A stretch of 34,238 nt of DNA from CAZWSC01 sp964636385 (GTDB lineage: Bacteria; Eisenbacteria; RBG-16-71-46; CAIMUX01): NCBI GenBank assembly GCA_964636385.1, contig CAZWSC010000057.1, forward strand, positions 1-34,238, written 5' to 3'. The number at the start of each line of letters is the position of its first letter. Within the stretch, counting starts at the first letter, position 1. A model generated the notes under the pieces. The model was not told the origin of the DNA, did no database searches, and worked only from the letters and a program-made list of their open reading frames with translations. This document shows positions 8,853 to 16,488 of the stretch, piece by piece. Position numbers and translations under genes: made by a program.

Positions 8853-9917
8853 ATGAAGAACGACTTTCCGAACACGCGTCCCCTTGCGAAGTGGGTGCGC
8901 CACGGCTCGATCCGGGTGCAGGATCCGGAAGTCAGGATGCGGCTGGACCGATACCTGGCGGAACGGTTCGCCTACCGCTCCCGCACCCAGTGGGCAGATA
9001 TGATCGACGCGGGCCGCATCCGCGTCAACGGCTCCGTGTGCCGTCCATCCAGACGAATCGCCTTCGGAGACCGGATAGAGTACCAGCCCCTCCGTCTTCC
9101 GGAGCCGGAAGTGACAGCCGACATCCGGACCATCCACGAGGACGGGCACATTCTCGTGGTGAACAAGCCGCCGAATCTTCCCGTGCATCCGTCCGGCCGT
9201 TACTTCCGCAATACGATGCTCAGCATCCTTCTCACCTCCAGGGGCGAGACCCTGGACGAACCGGGCATACGGATTGTGCATCGCCTGGACCGGGAGACCA
9301 GCGGCCTTCTGATCTTCGGCAAGAGCCGGGAGGGAACGGCGAGGCTTTCGGCGCAGTTCGAGGAGAGAAGGACGGTGAAGGAGTACCTGGTGCTCACGCA
9401 CGGCGTTCCCGAGGTGGACAGGTTCCGTATCGACGCTGCTCTCGGACCTCACCCTGACTCCCGCGTGCGCAAGGCGGTCGGGGTTGTCCCCCGGGAACAC
9501 GGACTCAGGGCCATCACCGATTTCACCGTTGTCGGCCGCGGGGCGGGGCATGCCCTGCTCATGGCCAGACCCCGGACAGGCCGCCTCCACCAGATCCGTG
9601 TTCACTGCCGGCACGCCGGATTCCCGGTAGTCGGAGACAAGCTGTACGGTCTGGACGAGGCCTACTTCCTGAAACTGGCCGCAGGAGAGCCATTCACCGA
9701 GGAGGACAGGGCCGCACTGATTCTCGACCGGCAGGCCCTGCACGCGTGGCGGCTTACCATCGAGCATCCGGGCACCGGGGCGCAGGTTTCCTTCGATGCG
9801 CCCCTGCCCGGGGATATCTCCGGCGCCTGCACGAGGCTCGGCGTTCCGATCACGATGCCGGTGGAACCCCCGCCTGCGATGCCGCCTTCGGTGGATCGAC
9901 GGCGCAGGAGACGATGA
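8853..9917 (+). CDS. RluA/RluD-family 23S rRNA pseudouridine synthase
   Basis: Isomerises specific uridines to pseudouridine in structured RNA. The 354 residues contain an S4-like RNA-binding domain (about 30-80) and then the catalytic domain with HRLDRETSG at 143-151; Asp146 is the catalytic nucleophile. The later GRLHQIRVH motif is also typical of the RluA group. ATG 8853 gives a complete S4 domain; the longer open frame to 8520 lies inside rsgA and is not protein-like. The C-terminal 40 residues are Pro- and Arg-rich and probably disordered. Whether it is RluD (helix 69 of 23S rRNA) or RluA/RluC-like needs alignment. Confidence 0.93.
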   Translation: MKNDFPNTRPLAKWVRHGSIRVQDPEVRMRLDRYLAERFAYRSRTQWADMIDAGRIRVNGSVCRPSRRIAFGDRIEYQPLRLPEPEVTADIRTIHEDGHILVVNKPPNLPVHPSGRYFRNTMLSILLTSRGETLDEPGIRIVHRLDRETSGLLIFGKSREGTARLSAQFEERRTVKEYLVLTHGVPEVDRFRIDAALGPHPDSRVRKAVGVVPREHGLRAITDFTVVGRGAGHALLMARPRTGRLHQIRVHCRHAGFPVVGDKLYGLDEAYFLKLAAGEPFTEEDRAALILDRQALHAWRLTIEHPGTGAQVSFDAPLPGDISGACTRLGVPITMPVEPPPAMPPSVDRRRRRR

Positions 9918-9927
9918 CGATCCTGGT

Positions 9928-11115
9928 TTACCAGCCGCCGGCAAGACGGAAACCGAAGGTGAACTCCCGGTTGCTCGGGCCAATGTAGTGCCGATGCGCG
10001 CATCGGAGTTCATCCTCCTCGACCTGATATGAGCCGCCGCGAAGTACCCGGCAGCACTCATTCTCGCCCGCCGGGGGCTCCTCCCTGCCGTCGCCGGCGT
10101 CGTATGGATAGTCACCGTGACGGGTGCTGGTCCATTCCCAGGCATTCCCCGCGACATCGTACAGGCCGTACGGGCCCGGGCTGTCGACTGTCTGGAACCC
10201 GTTGTGAATCGTCCCGTCATAGAAACCGGCCGGAGTGGTGGCGTTGTCAAAGGGGTCGCCGCTTTCCAGGTAGTTGGCCCGCTGGCCGCTGATGCCGTCC
10301 CCCCATGGGTAGCCCGGCGATGACTCGGCGTCGCACTCGGCGGGTTCCCCCCACATCTCGCACCCGCCCTTGGCCGCTTTCTCCCACTCGGCCTCGGTCG
10401 GCAGGCGTCCTCCGGCCCACCGGCAGTAGGCATCCGCCTCCCACCATGAGACTCCGGCCACCGGGAAGCGCCCGTTTCCCGCGATGCCACCGCCGTTGTG
10501 CTCCTCGCTGTTCCAGCCGGCGGGCAGCCTGATGTCCTGACGGATCCTCCACGCCCAGCCGAGCGGATGCCACAGGGCCTCCCTGTCGTAGCCTCCGGCG
10601 TCGATGAACTCCCGGTACTCGGAGTTCGTCACCTCGTACCTGCCCATCCAGAAGCCCGCTACATGCACATCGTGGGCAGGTTCCGCACCCCACACGCCTT
10701 CCTCACCCAGCCGCACGTAACCGGCAGGGATCCAGACCACGCCGGTCGGGGGATCCGGACAGGGATTCGGATCGCATACCGAGCCCGGGCCGTGCCAGGA
10801 TCCATTGCCGGCATCGCACTGCTCCAGGGTCAGCACCTCGCAGGAACCGCCCGGGATGCAGCATGCGCCCACGAACTCCTCGGGACAGGGATTCGGGTCG
10901 CAGAGCGAACCCCCACCCTGCCAGAAGCCGTCCTGGTCTTCACACTCCTCCCTGGTCATGATCCCGCAATCGCCGCCTTCGAAGCAGCATGCGCCATCCA
11001 GGGGCTCGGGGGTTGTTCCGGTATCGCTGTCGCTGCAGGAGAGCACTGTCACAGCACACAGCATGACGACCGCTGAGATCACTCCCCACAGGCGGGTGTA
11101 TCGTCTCGAAGACAT
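9928..11115 (-). CDS. Lipoprotein with two Cys-rich repeats and an FGE/SUMF1-type domain
   Basis: A 395-residue secreted lipoprotein. An N-terminal signal ends in a lipobox (VLSC, Cys27). Two tandem repeats of about 38 residues follow (41-78 and 83-120), each with the pattern GACC-x-GG-x-C, then EC or QC, and ending CDPNPCP. Residues about 125-395 form a sulfatase-modifying-factor/formylglycine-generating-type fold, recognised by the MGRYEVTNSEYREF, GRLPTEAEWEKA, GNAWEWT and RVLRGGSY motifs. The Cys pair that true formylglycine-generating enzymes use near this last motif is not in place, so I expect a binding or structural role rather than sulfatase activation. ATG 11115 is chosen for AAAGGAG six bases upstream. 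It follows the Lon-like gene by 59 bases and is convergent with the pseudouridine synthase. Confidence 0.9.
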   Translation of the reverse strand: MSSRRYTRLWGVISAVVMLCAVTVLSCSDSDTGTTPEPLDGACCFEGGDCGIMTREECEDQDGFWQGGGSLCDPNPCPEEFVGACCIPGGSCEVLTLEQCDAGNGSWHGPGSVCDPNPCPDPPTGVVWIPAGYVRLGEEGVWGAEPAHDVHVAGFWMGRYEVTNSEYREFIDAGGYDREALWHPLGWAWRIRQDIRLPAGWNSEEHNGGGIAGNGRFPVAGVSWWEADAYCRWAGGRLPTEAEWEKAAKGGCEMWGEPAECDAESSPGYPWGDGISGQRANYLESGDPFDNATTPAGFYDGTIHNGFQTVDSPGPYGLYDVAGNAWEWTSTRHGDYPYDAGDGREEPPAGENECCRVLRGGSYQVEEDELRCAHRHYIGPSNREFTFGFRLAGGW

Positions 11116-11174
11116 GTAGTACTCCTTTCCGCAGCTTGATTCAGGATGATGTTCAGCCGGCAAGGGCGGCGGGA

Positions 11175-13685
11175 TCATCCATTCTCATCGCCCGTCAGAC
11201 CAGGGTCGGGCCTCTCCCCGTCCGCCGGATCCACCCTGTCCTCCCCGTCGCGATCGCGACCCGTGCGGCCGAACTCACGCATCTGCTCGGCGTACCGGCG
11301 CAGCTTCGCTTCAACCTTTGCGTACAGGGTTCCATCGGCGAACTTCCCGTCCGCATCCCGTTCCCCCACGGGGAGCCCCGTGAACAGCTCCAGCGCCTCC
11401 TCCACCCGCCTGACGGCATGAATGTGGAACCTTCCCTCCCGGGCTGCATCAACAACGTCCATGCGCAGCATCAGGTCGTCCTGATTGGAGACCGGTATGA
11501 CAACGCCCTGCGTACCCGTGATCCCCCTGGCCCGGCAGACATCGTAGAAGCCCTCGACCTTCTCGTTCACACCACCGATCGGCTGCACATCCCCGTACTG
11601 GTTGACACTCCCGGTGACCGCCAGGTCCTGGCGGATCGGCACATCGGCCAGGGATGAGAGCAGCGCGCACAGCTCTGCGACCGATGCACTGTCCCCCTCG
11701 ATTCCTCCGTAGGACTGCTCGAACCCGATCGATGCGCTGAGACTGAGGGGGAAGGACTGTCCGAACCAGCCCCTGAAGAACCCCTCGATTATCAGCATTG
11801 CCTTGTTGAAGGTCGGTCCGCTCATCCTGGCTTCGCGCTCGATGTTGATGAAACCGCCCCGGCCCATGGCGGTCTGCGCCGTGATCCTGCTGGGCCTGCC
11901 GAACTGGAAGTCGCCGAGGTCGTAGTAGCTGAGGCCGTTCACCTGCCCTGTGACGGATCCCTCCGTTTCGATCAGGAGGCTCCCATCCTCGAACAGCTCC
12001 TGGACCTTCTCCTCGGGCAGGCGCATGCGGTCTTCCTTTGCGCGTATTGCCGTCTCGACTACAGCGCGCGTCATGATCTCCGCCCCCTCCTGCTCAGCCC
12101 AGTAGTTCGCCTCACGCACGATATCGGCTATCTCCGAAAACCGGGTGGAGAGCTTCCGCCTGCGCCCGGCCAGGCGGACACCGTGCTCGAGAACGGCGGC
12201 CACGCCGGTATTGTCCATGCAGCGCATGTGCTCCCTCCCGCAGAAGCTGCTGATGAAGACCGCGTACCGATGGATGCTCTCATCGTTCCTGTCCATGACC
12301 GAGTCAAAGTCGGCCTTCACCTTGAAGATCTTCGAGAAGTCGGGGTCCTGGTGATAGAGGATGTGATAGCTGTACGGGTCTCCTATCACCGCAACGCGAA
12401 CATCGACGCTGATCGGCTCGGGTTTCGTGGCGCTGGTGGAGAAGAGGTATAGGGGATCGAAGCTCTGGATGTCGATCTGCTGGTTCTTCAGGGTACGCTT
12501 GAGAGCCGCCCAGACACCGGGTTCGCCGATGGCATCGAGCAGGTTGATGACGAGGAAACCGCCGTTCGCCCTCAGCACGCTGCCCGCCCTGATGTGCAGA
12601 AAGTCGCTGCGCCAGTGGCCGGATCGGTCCACGACCTTCTCGATCGTGCCGAACAGGTTCCTGTAATTAGGCGACGTCTCCACGATCACCGGGGGGCGTT
12701 CGACACCTGTGTTGTCGACAACGACATTGACCAGAAACAGGCGGTATCTCTCATCCTCATGTGCCGGTACAGGGGGTTGCTGCTCCGCTTCATCACCGTC
12801 CTTCTCGAGGAACTGGTTCATGTTCGAGAGGACCTGGTCGCGGACCTGGTCGAGGTATTCCGCCACCTTCCCGTTCGGGTAGTCCTCCTTGATGTCGCCG
12901 AGAGCATCGGCGATGACCGGCCGGCCGAACTCCTTTTCGAGGTGTGAGAGTTCCTCCTTCAGGGCGCGCTTGATGTCGCGCACCTTCCTGAAGGTGTCCT
13001 CCATCACGCTGCGCAGTTGGGAGTACTTCTCCTTCAGGCGCCTGTACTCATCAGGGCTGAACTTCTCCTGCAGGCTGAGAGACTCCAGCTTCTCCAGTTG
13101 TACAGGCTCTCCGGCGATGATCGGCGCGATCTCGGGCTTGGTGAACGGCCCCATCTGGATCTGCACAAGGGCAAAGTTCTCCGCGCGAATCGTCTCCTCG
13201 AACTGCCGGATCGCCTCCTTCTCCTGCTCCCTGAAACGCTCCATGACCTGCTTCGTGCGCTCCTTGTAGTGCTCGCTCTCGTATATCTGTGTGATGTTCC
13301 GCTTCAGGGAGAGAACGAACTCCTCCATGTCCCGCCTGAAGGCCTGCCCCCTTCCCGCGGGAAGCTGGATAGCGATCGGCATTTCGGGCGCGCGGAAGTT
13401 GTTCACGTAGACAATGTCCATGGGGGCCCTGCGGCCGGTATCCATGGTCTCGAGGAGATGCTTCACGGTGCTTGTGCGGCCGGTTCCCGATGGACCCGAC
13501 ACGTAGACATTGTGCCCCTTGCTGCGCATGGAGAATGCCAGGCGCATGGCGCGGATGGCACGGTCCTGGCCGATGATCCCCTTTTTCGGCGCAACCTCGG
13601 TCACGCGCTCGAACCCGAGGGAATCGGGATTGCACTGCCAGCGAAGCTTCTCGACGGGCACTGTCCTGTCACTGACTTCACTCAT
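11175..13685 (-). CDS. Lon-like ATP-dependent protease (AAA_32 / S16 family)
   Basis: Cytoplasmic ATP-dependent serine protease of 836 residues. A nucleotide-binding motif GPSGTGRTS lies at 64-72; the usual Walker A Lys is Arg, which I believe also occurs in other members of this Lon subfamily. A long charged helical region (about 130-290), probably coiled coil, interrupts the ATPase part. The C-terminal S16 proteolytic domain has Ser666 in EGDSAS and Lys709 in GGVNEKVEG; the 43-residue spacing equals that of the E. coli Lon Ser-Lys dyad. It lacks the classic Lon N-terminal substrate domain and so belongs with the LonB/LonH-type proteins. I chose ATG 13685: an AGGAG sits eight bases upstream and overlaps the alternative start at 13703. 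Confidence 0.92.
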   Translation of the reverse strand: MSEVSDRTVPVEKLRWQCNPDSLGFERVTEVAPKKGIIGQDRAIRAMRLAFSMRSKGHNVYVSGPSGTGRTSTVKHLLETMDTGRRAPMDIVYVNNFRAPEMPIAIQLPAGRGQAFRRDMEEFVLSLKRNITQIYESEHYKERTKQVMERFREQEKEAIRQFEETIRAENFALVQIQMGPFTKPEIAPIIAGEPVQLEKLESLSLQEKFSPDEYRRLKEKYSQLRSVMEDTFRKVRDIKRALKEELSHLEKEFGRPVIADALGDIKEDYPNGKVAEYLDQVRDQVLSNMNQFLEKDGDEAEQQPPVPAHEDERYRLFLVNVVVDNTGVERPPVIVETSPNYRNLFGTIEKVVDRSGHWRSDFLHIRAGSVLRANGGFLVINLLDAIGEPGVWAALKRTLKNQQIDIQSFDPLYLFSTSATKPEPISVDVRVAVIGDPYSYHILYHQDPDFSKIFKVKADFDSVMDRNDESIHRYAVFISSFCGREHMRCMDNTGVAAVLEHGVRLAGRRRKLSTRFSEIADIVREANYWAEQEGAEIMTRAVVETAIRAKEDRMRLPEEKVQELFEDGSLLIETEGSVTGQVNGLSYYDLGDFQFGRPSRITAQTAMGRGGFINIEREARMSGPTFNKAMLIIEGFFRGWFGQSFPLSLSASIGFEQSYGGIEGDSASVAELCALLSSLADVPIRQDLAVTGSVNQYGDVQPIGGVNEKVEGFYDVCRARGITGTQGVVIPVSNQDDLMLRMDVVDAAREGRFHIHAVRRVEEALELFTGLPVGERDADGKFADGTLYAKVEAKLRRYAEQMREFGRTGRDRDGEDRVDPADGERPDPGLTGDENG

Positions 13686-13766
13686 TCCCTGATCTCCTTC
13701 CATGAATCGGCCGCCCGCGCCGGAACCGGCTCATCGCCGCAGCGTGCACGGGTCGCATCAGCCCCG

Positions 13767-14606
13767 CTATGGTTCCAGTGGAAACTCCCTCAGCACCTCG
13801 TTGAGGGAGGTCTTTTCGTCGGTGGAAGCCTTCCTCTCCCCGATTATCAGGGCGCACGGCACGGCGAACTCCCCGGCGGGAAACCGCTTCGGGATGCTCC
13901 CCGGGATGACCACGGCGCCCGGCGGTATCAGCCCGCGCATCGTCTGTGGCTCGGATCGCCTGACATCCACAACGGGGGTGCTTGCCGTCAGCACCACCCC
14001 TGCTCCGAGTACCGCGCCCCGGCATACCCGTACTCCCTCAACGACCACACATCTTGACCCAAGGAAGACGCCGTCCTCCACGATGACGGGCAGAGCCTGT
14101 GGAGGCTCCAGAACGCCGCCGATGCCGACGCCGCCGGAGAGATGCACACGCCTCCCCACCTGTGCACAGCTGCCGACCGTGGCCCACGTATCGATCATGG
14201 TCCCGCTACCGACGTATGCGCCTGTGTTCACGTATGAAGGCATCGCCACGACGTCCGGCTCCAGAAAGGATCCATATCGGATCACGGCCGGGGGAACAAC
14301 CCGGATCCCGAACCTGGACGGATCCTGCTTCAGGGGGATCTTGTCCCTGTAGTGAAACGGCCCCACCTCCAGAGGCTCCGATGGACGCAGGGCGAAGCAG
14401 AGGAGAATCGCCTCCCTGACCCACGCGTGGACGGTCCACTCACCGTTGATGTCGGAGGGCGGGGACGCAACCCTGAGTTCTCCCTGATCCAGCGCGTCCA
14501 TAACGGCGTCGACTGCCTGGTGCACCTCCCCGCCGGAGCGTCTGCCGGGATCGCGCCACGCCTGTTCTATGACGGCACGGATGCCGTCCCAGCTGTCTCC
14601 TGCCAC
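13767..14606 (-). CDS. dapD: 2,3,4,5-tetrahydropyridine-2,6-dicarboxylate N-succinyltransferase
   Basis: Transfers succinyl from succinyl-CoA to tetrahydrodipicolinate in the succinylase branch of lysine and diaminopimelate synthesis. An N-terminal helical domain ending ALDQGELRVA aligns with E. coli DapD. It is followed by a left-handed beta-helix with hexapeptide repeats (VNTGAYVGSGTMIDTWATVG and the GGVGIGG segment) and the RGLIPPGAVVIPG C-terminal part. The frame reaches GTG 14645, one base after the dapE stop, without a ribosome site. GTG 14606 has GGGGAGG a few bases upstream and gives 279 residues, close to E. coli's 274, so I prefer it; this choice is moderate in confidence. It directly follows dapE, the later step of the same pathway, and supplies diaminopimelate for the wall. 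Confidence 0.93.
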   Translation of the reverse strand: MAGDSWDGIRAVIEQAWRDPGRRSGGEVHQAVDAVMDALDQGELRVASPPSDINGEWTVHAWVREAILLCFALRPSEPLEVGPFHYRDKIPLKQDPSRFGIRVVPPAVIRYGSFLEPDVVAMPSYVNTGAYVGSGTMIDTWATVGSCAQVGRRVHLSGGVGIGGVLEPPQALPVIVEDGVFLGSRCVVVEGVRVCRGAVLGAGVVLTASTPVVDVRRSEPQTMRGLIPPGAVVIPGSIPKRFPAGEFAVPCALIIGERKASTDEKTSLNEVLREFPLEP

Positions 14607-14646
14607 AGGACCTCCCCGGGCACGCAATCCCACGGAGCGGGACACA

Positions 14647-15834
14647 TCAGGCCCCGGCCCCGCCTTCCACCGAATCCTCGCGAAGGAGGAACCGCCGCAT
14701 CATCTCCAGGCAATCCTCCGCCTCTGCCGCATCCGCGAACTCGCCGGCGGTGTGGCAGAGGCCGGAGTCTCCCGGGCCCCAGTTCACCGCCGGTATGCCG
14801 GCGGCTGTGAAGCGGGCCACATCGGTCCACCCCTGCTTCGCGGCCCGGGGCAGGCCGGTGTGACTGATCAGGCGCCGCATGAGCGGCGCATCCAGCCGCA
14901 CCTCGCCGGCGCGAGAGTGGCCGATAAGCACAGCCTCAGCGCCGGGTGCAATCCCCGATCCGGTCTCATCGCCGGGCACTGCGGTCCGGCCCCCGACAGC
15001 GCAGCCCTCCGGAAGGAGGGACAGCGCGTAGGCCACGGCGTCATCCGGCCCGCGATCCGGAGCATAGCGCAGGTTCATGTTCACGCGAAGCGTGCCCGGC
15101 ACAGTGTTCCGAACAACGCCGGCAGCCAGCGTGGTCAGGCTGACCACCTCCCGGAAGACGACCCCCCCGACCTCCGCGTCGCGGACAGGAAGATCCAGGA
15201 TCGCCTGCATCCAGGGGATTGCAGCGTGGAGTGGATGGCGGCCCAGCCAGGGGCGCGCACTGTGGCAGGACTGCCCGCGGAATACCACCTCAAGATGTAT
15301 CGACCCCTTGCAGCCCAGTTCCAGTGCCCCGCCGCTCGGCTCTAGGAGCAGCGCAAGGCCGGCATTCCGAATCCAGCCGCAATCCTCGAAAACCCGGTGC
15401 AGGCCGTTTTCCTCCTCCGATCCTTCCTCACCCTCGTAGAGTATGAACACCCGGTCGGCGAACCCGGCCCCCGCCGGCAGGATCTCGGCCAGCCTGAGCA
15501 GCACCGCAAGTCCGGCCTTCATGTCGACAGCGCCACGGCCGGTGATCCGCGTCCCCTGAAGTGACGGCGGAGGCGCATCGCCCTGCGGCACAGTGTCGAT
15601 GTGTCCCGCAATCAGTATGAGAGGCCGGGGAGGATCGGCAGCGGCGGGTGGACTGCCCGCCATCAGGTGTGCGGGGCCGAAGATCAGGGTGTTTCCAAGC
15701 CGCAGGGACCGGTTCCCCGTCGACGCGGAGCAGGCACCCAGCCTCGCCTCGAGGAGATCGGCGAGCGCCTTCTCCTGCCCGGTCGGGCTGGGGATCCGTA
15801 CCAGTTCCAGGATCTCTTCGGCAAGGGTTCGCAT
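14647..15834 (-). CDS. dapE: Succinyl-diaminopimelate desuccinylase (M20 family)
   Basis: Di-zinc amidohydrolase of 395 residues that removes succinate from N-succinyl-LL-diaminopimelate. Motifs in order: AGHIDTVP with metal ligands His78 and Asp80, GRGAVDMKAG with bridging Asp104, YEGEEGSEEENG with the catalytic and ligand Glu136 and Glu137, a dimerisation (lid) domain in the middle, and the C-terminal SGLCHTAGEF His ligand. M20 enzymes have varied substrates, but placement immediately before dapD strongly supports DapE. GTG 15837 and ATG 15834 are adjacent possible starts; neither has a strong ribosome site. It is slightly longer than E. coli DapE (375). Confidence 0.92.
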   Translation of the reverse strand: MRTLAEEILELVRIPSPTGQEKALADLLEARLGACSASTGNRSLRLGNTLIFGPAHLMAGSPPAAADPPRPLILIAGHIDTVPQGDAPPPSLQGTRITGRGAVDMKAGLAVLLRLAEILPAGAGFADRVFILYEGEEGSEEENGLHRVFEDCGWIRNAGLALLLEPSGGALELGCKGSIHLEVVFRGQSCHSARPWLGRHPLHAAIPWMQAILDLPVRDAEVGGVVFREVVSLTTLAAGVVRNTVPGTLRVNMNLRYAPDRGPDDAVAYALSLLPEGCAVGGRTAVPGDETGSGIAPGAEAVLIGHSRAGEVRLDAPLMRRLISHTGLPRAAKQGWTDVARFTAAGIPAVNWGPGDSGLCHTAGEFADAAEAEDCLEMMRRFLLREDSVEGGAGA

Positions 15835-15981
15835 CACCGCGGATGTTCGCGCGGATCAGCATCCTGCGCAAGAGGAGGGAGACGGCCGCGCCGTCCCGCG
15901 CGGGAGCGCTCGCCACCAGGCGGCAGCGTGCCCCGGCGGACACCCGCGCAAAGGAACGCACCCGACGACCGGCGGCGGGGA

Positions 15982-16395
15982 TCAGTAGATCGTCAGCATC
16001 ACCGTATCGCGCACAGCCCTCACCTGGGCTATGACAACGGCAGCCCCGGTCTCCGTCCCGGACTGGAAGACGGCTCGAGCGAGACCGTCGTGTGTGTAGG
16101 CTTCCGGGTCGATCATACCGAGTGTGGCGACGAAACTGACCCGGGTGGAATCGCGTGCCGGGCGTCCGTGTTCGAGAACGGTGGCCCATATCACCGACGT
16201 GCTCAGCGAGTCCGACTTCAGCAGCGTGGGGACCGCATCCAGATCGACGCTCAGCGCCGCCGCGGGATCAGGCTCGGTGCTGCTGCGGCAGGAGAGGATC
16301 AGGACAGCGATCGCCAGGATCAGGATCAGAGCGCGGAGCGTGAGCCCGCCTCCCGACTCTGACATAGACCCGGAAGCCTTCCTATTCTCTTTCAT
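15982..16395 (-). CDS. Small lipoprotein with an Ig-like domain
   Basis: A 137-residue protein. A hydrophobic segment (about 19-35) ends in a lipobox-like ILSC (Cys36), predicting a lipid-anchored envelope protein. The remaining 100 residues, with a TLLKSDSLSTSVIWATVLE opening and a VSFVATLG strand, resemble a single bacterial Ig-like (Big_1/invasin-type) beta-sandwich domain. ATG 16395 sits at the border of a 9-base-periodic repeat element, and the upstream bases belong to that repeat; ATG 16365 is an alternative that still keeps the signal sequence. The gene lies 147 bases upstream of dapE on the same strand. Function is not known. Confidence 0.65.
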   Translation of the reverse strand: MKENRKASGSMSESGGGLTLRALILILAIAVLILSCRSSTEPDPAAALSVDLDAVPTLLKSDSLSTSVIWATVLEHGRPARDSTRVSFVATLGMIDPEAYTHDGLARAVFQSGTETGAAVVIAQVRAVRDTVMLTIY

Positions 16396-16465
16396 CTTTG
16401 CGACCTTTGCGCTTTTTCGAGAGTCATCTCTTCCCCTTCGTGCTCTTCGTGCCCTTCGTGGTGAA
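16387..16465. repeat. 9-base-periodic intergenic repeat element (CTTTGCGAC / CCCTTCGTG units)
   Basis: Two near-identical 9-mers (ctttgcgac at 16396-16404, ctttgcgct at 16405-16413) are followed by three more of another kind (cccttcgtg 16434-16442, ctcttcgtg 16443-16451, cccttcgtg 16452-16460) and then gtgaa. Elements of this wording (on the other strand, CACGAAG and CGCAAAG units after a TTCAC) recur between genes in many unrelated bacterial genomes in my experience. Their function is unexplained. Here it occupies nearly the whole gap between the beta-barrel gene and the small lipoprotein. Confidence 0.75.
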
Positions 16466-16488
16466 CACCAAGTCCCTGACCGACCGCA

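Noticed and set aside
8775..10490. 571-codon open frame on the minus strand
   Set aside because: It lies antisense to the pseudouridine synthase and overlaps the FGE-type lipoprotein in another frame; its composition is that of a GC-rich shadow frame.
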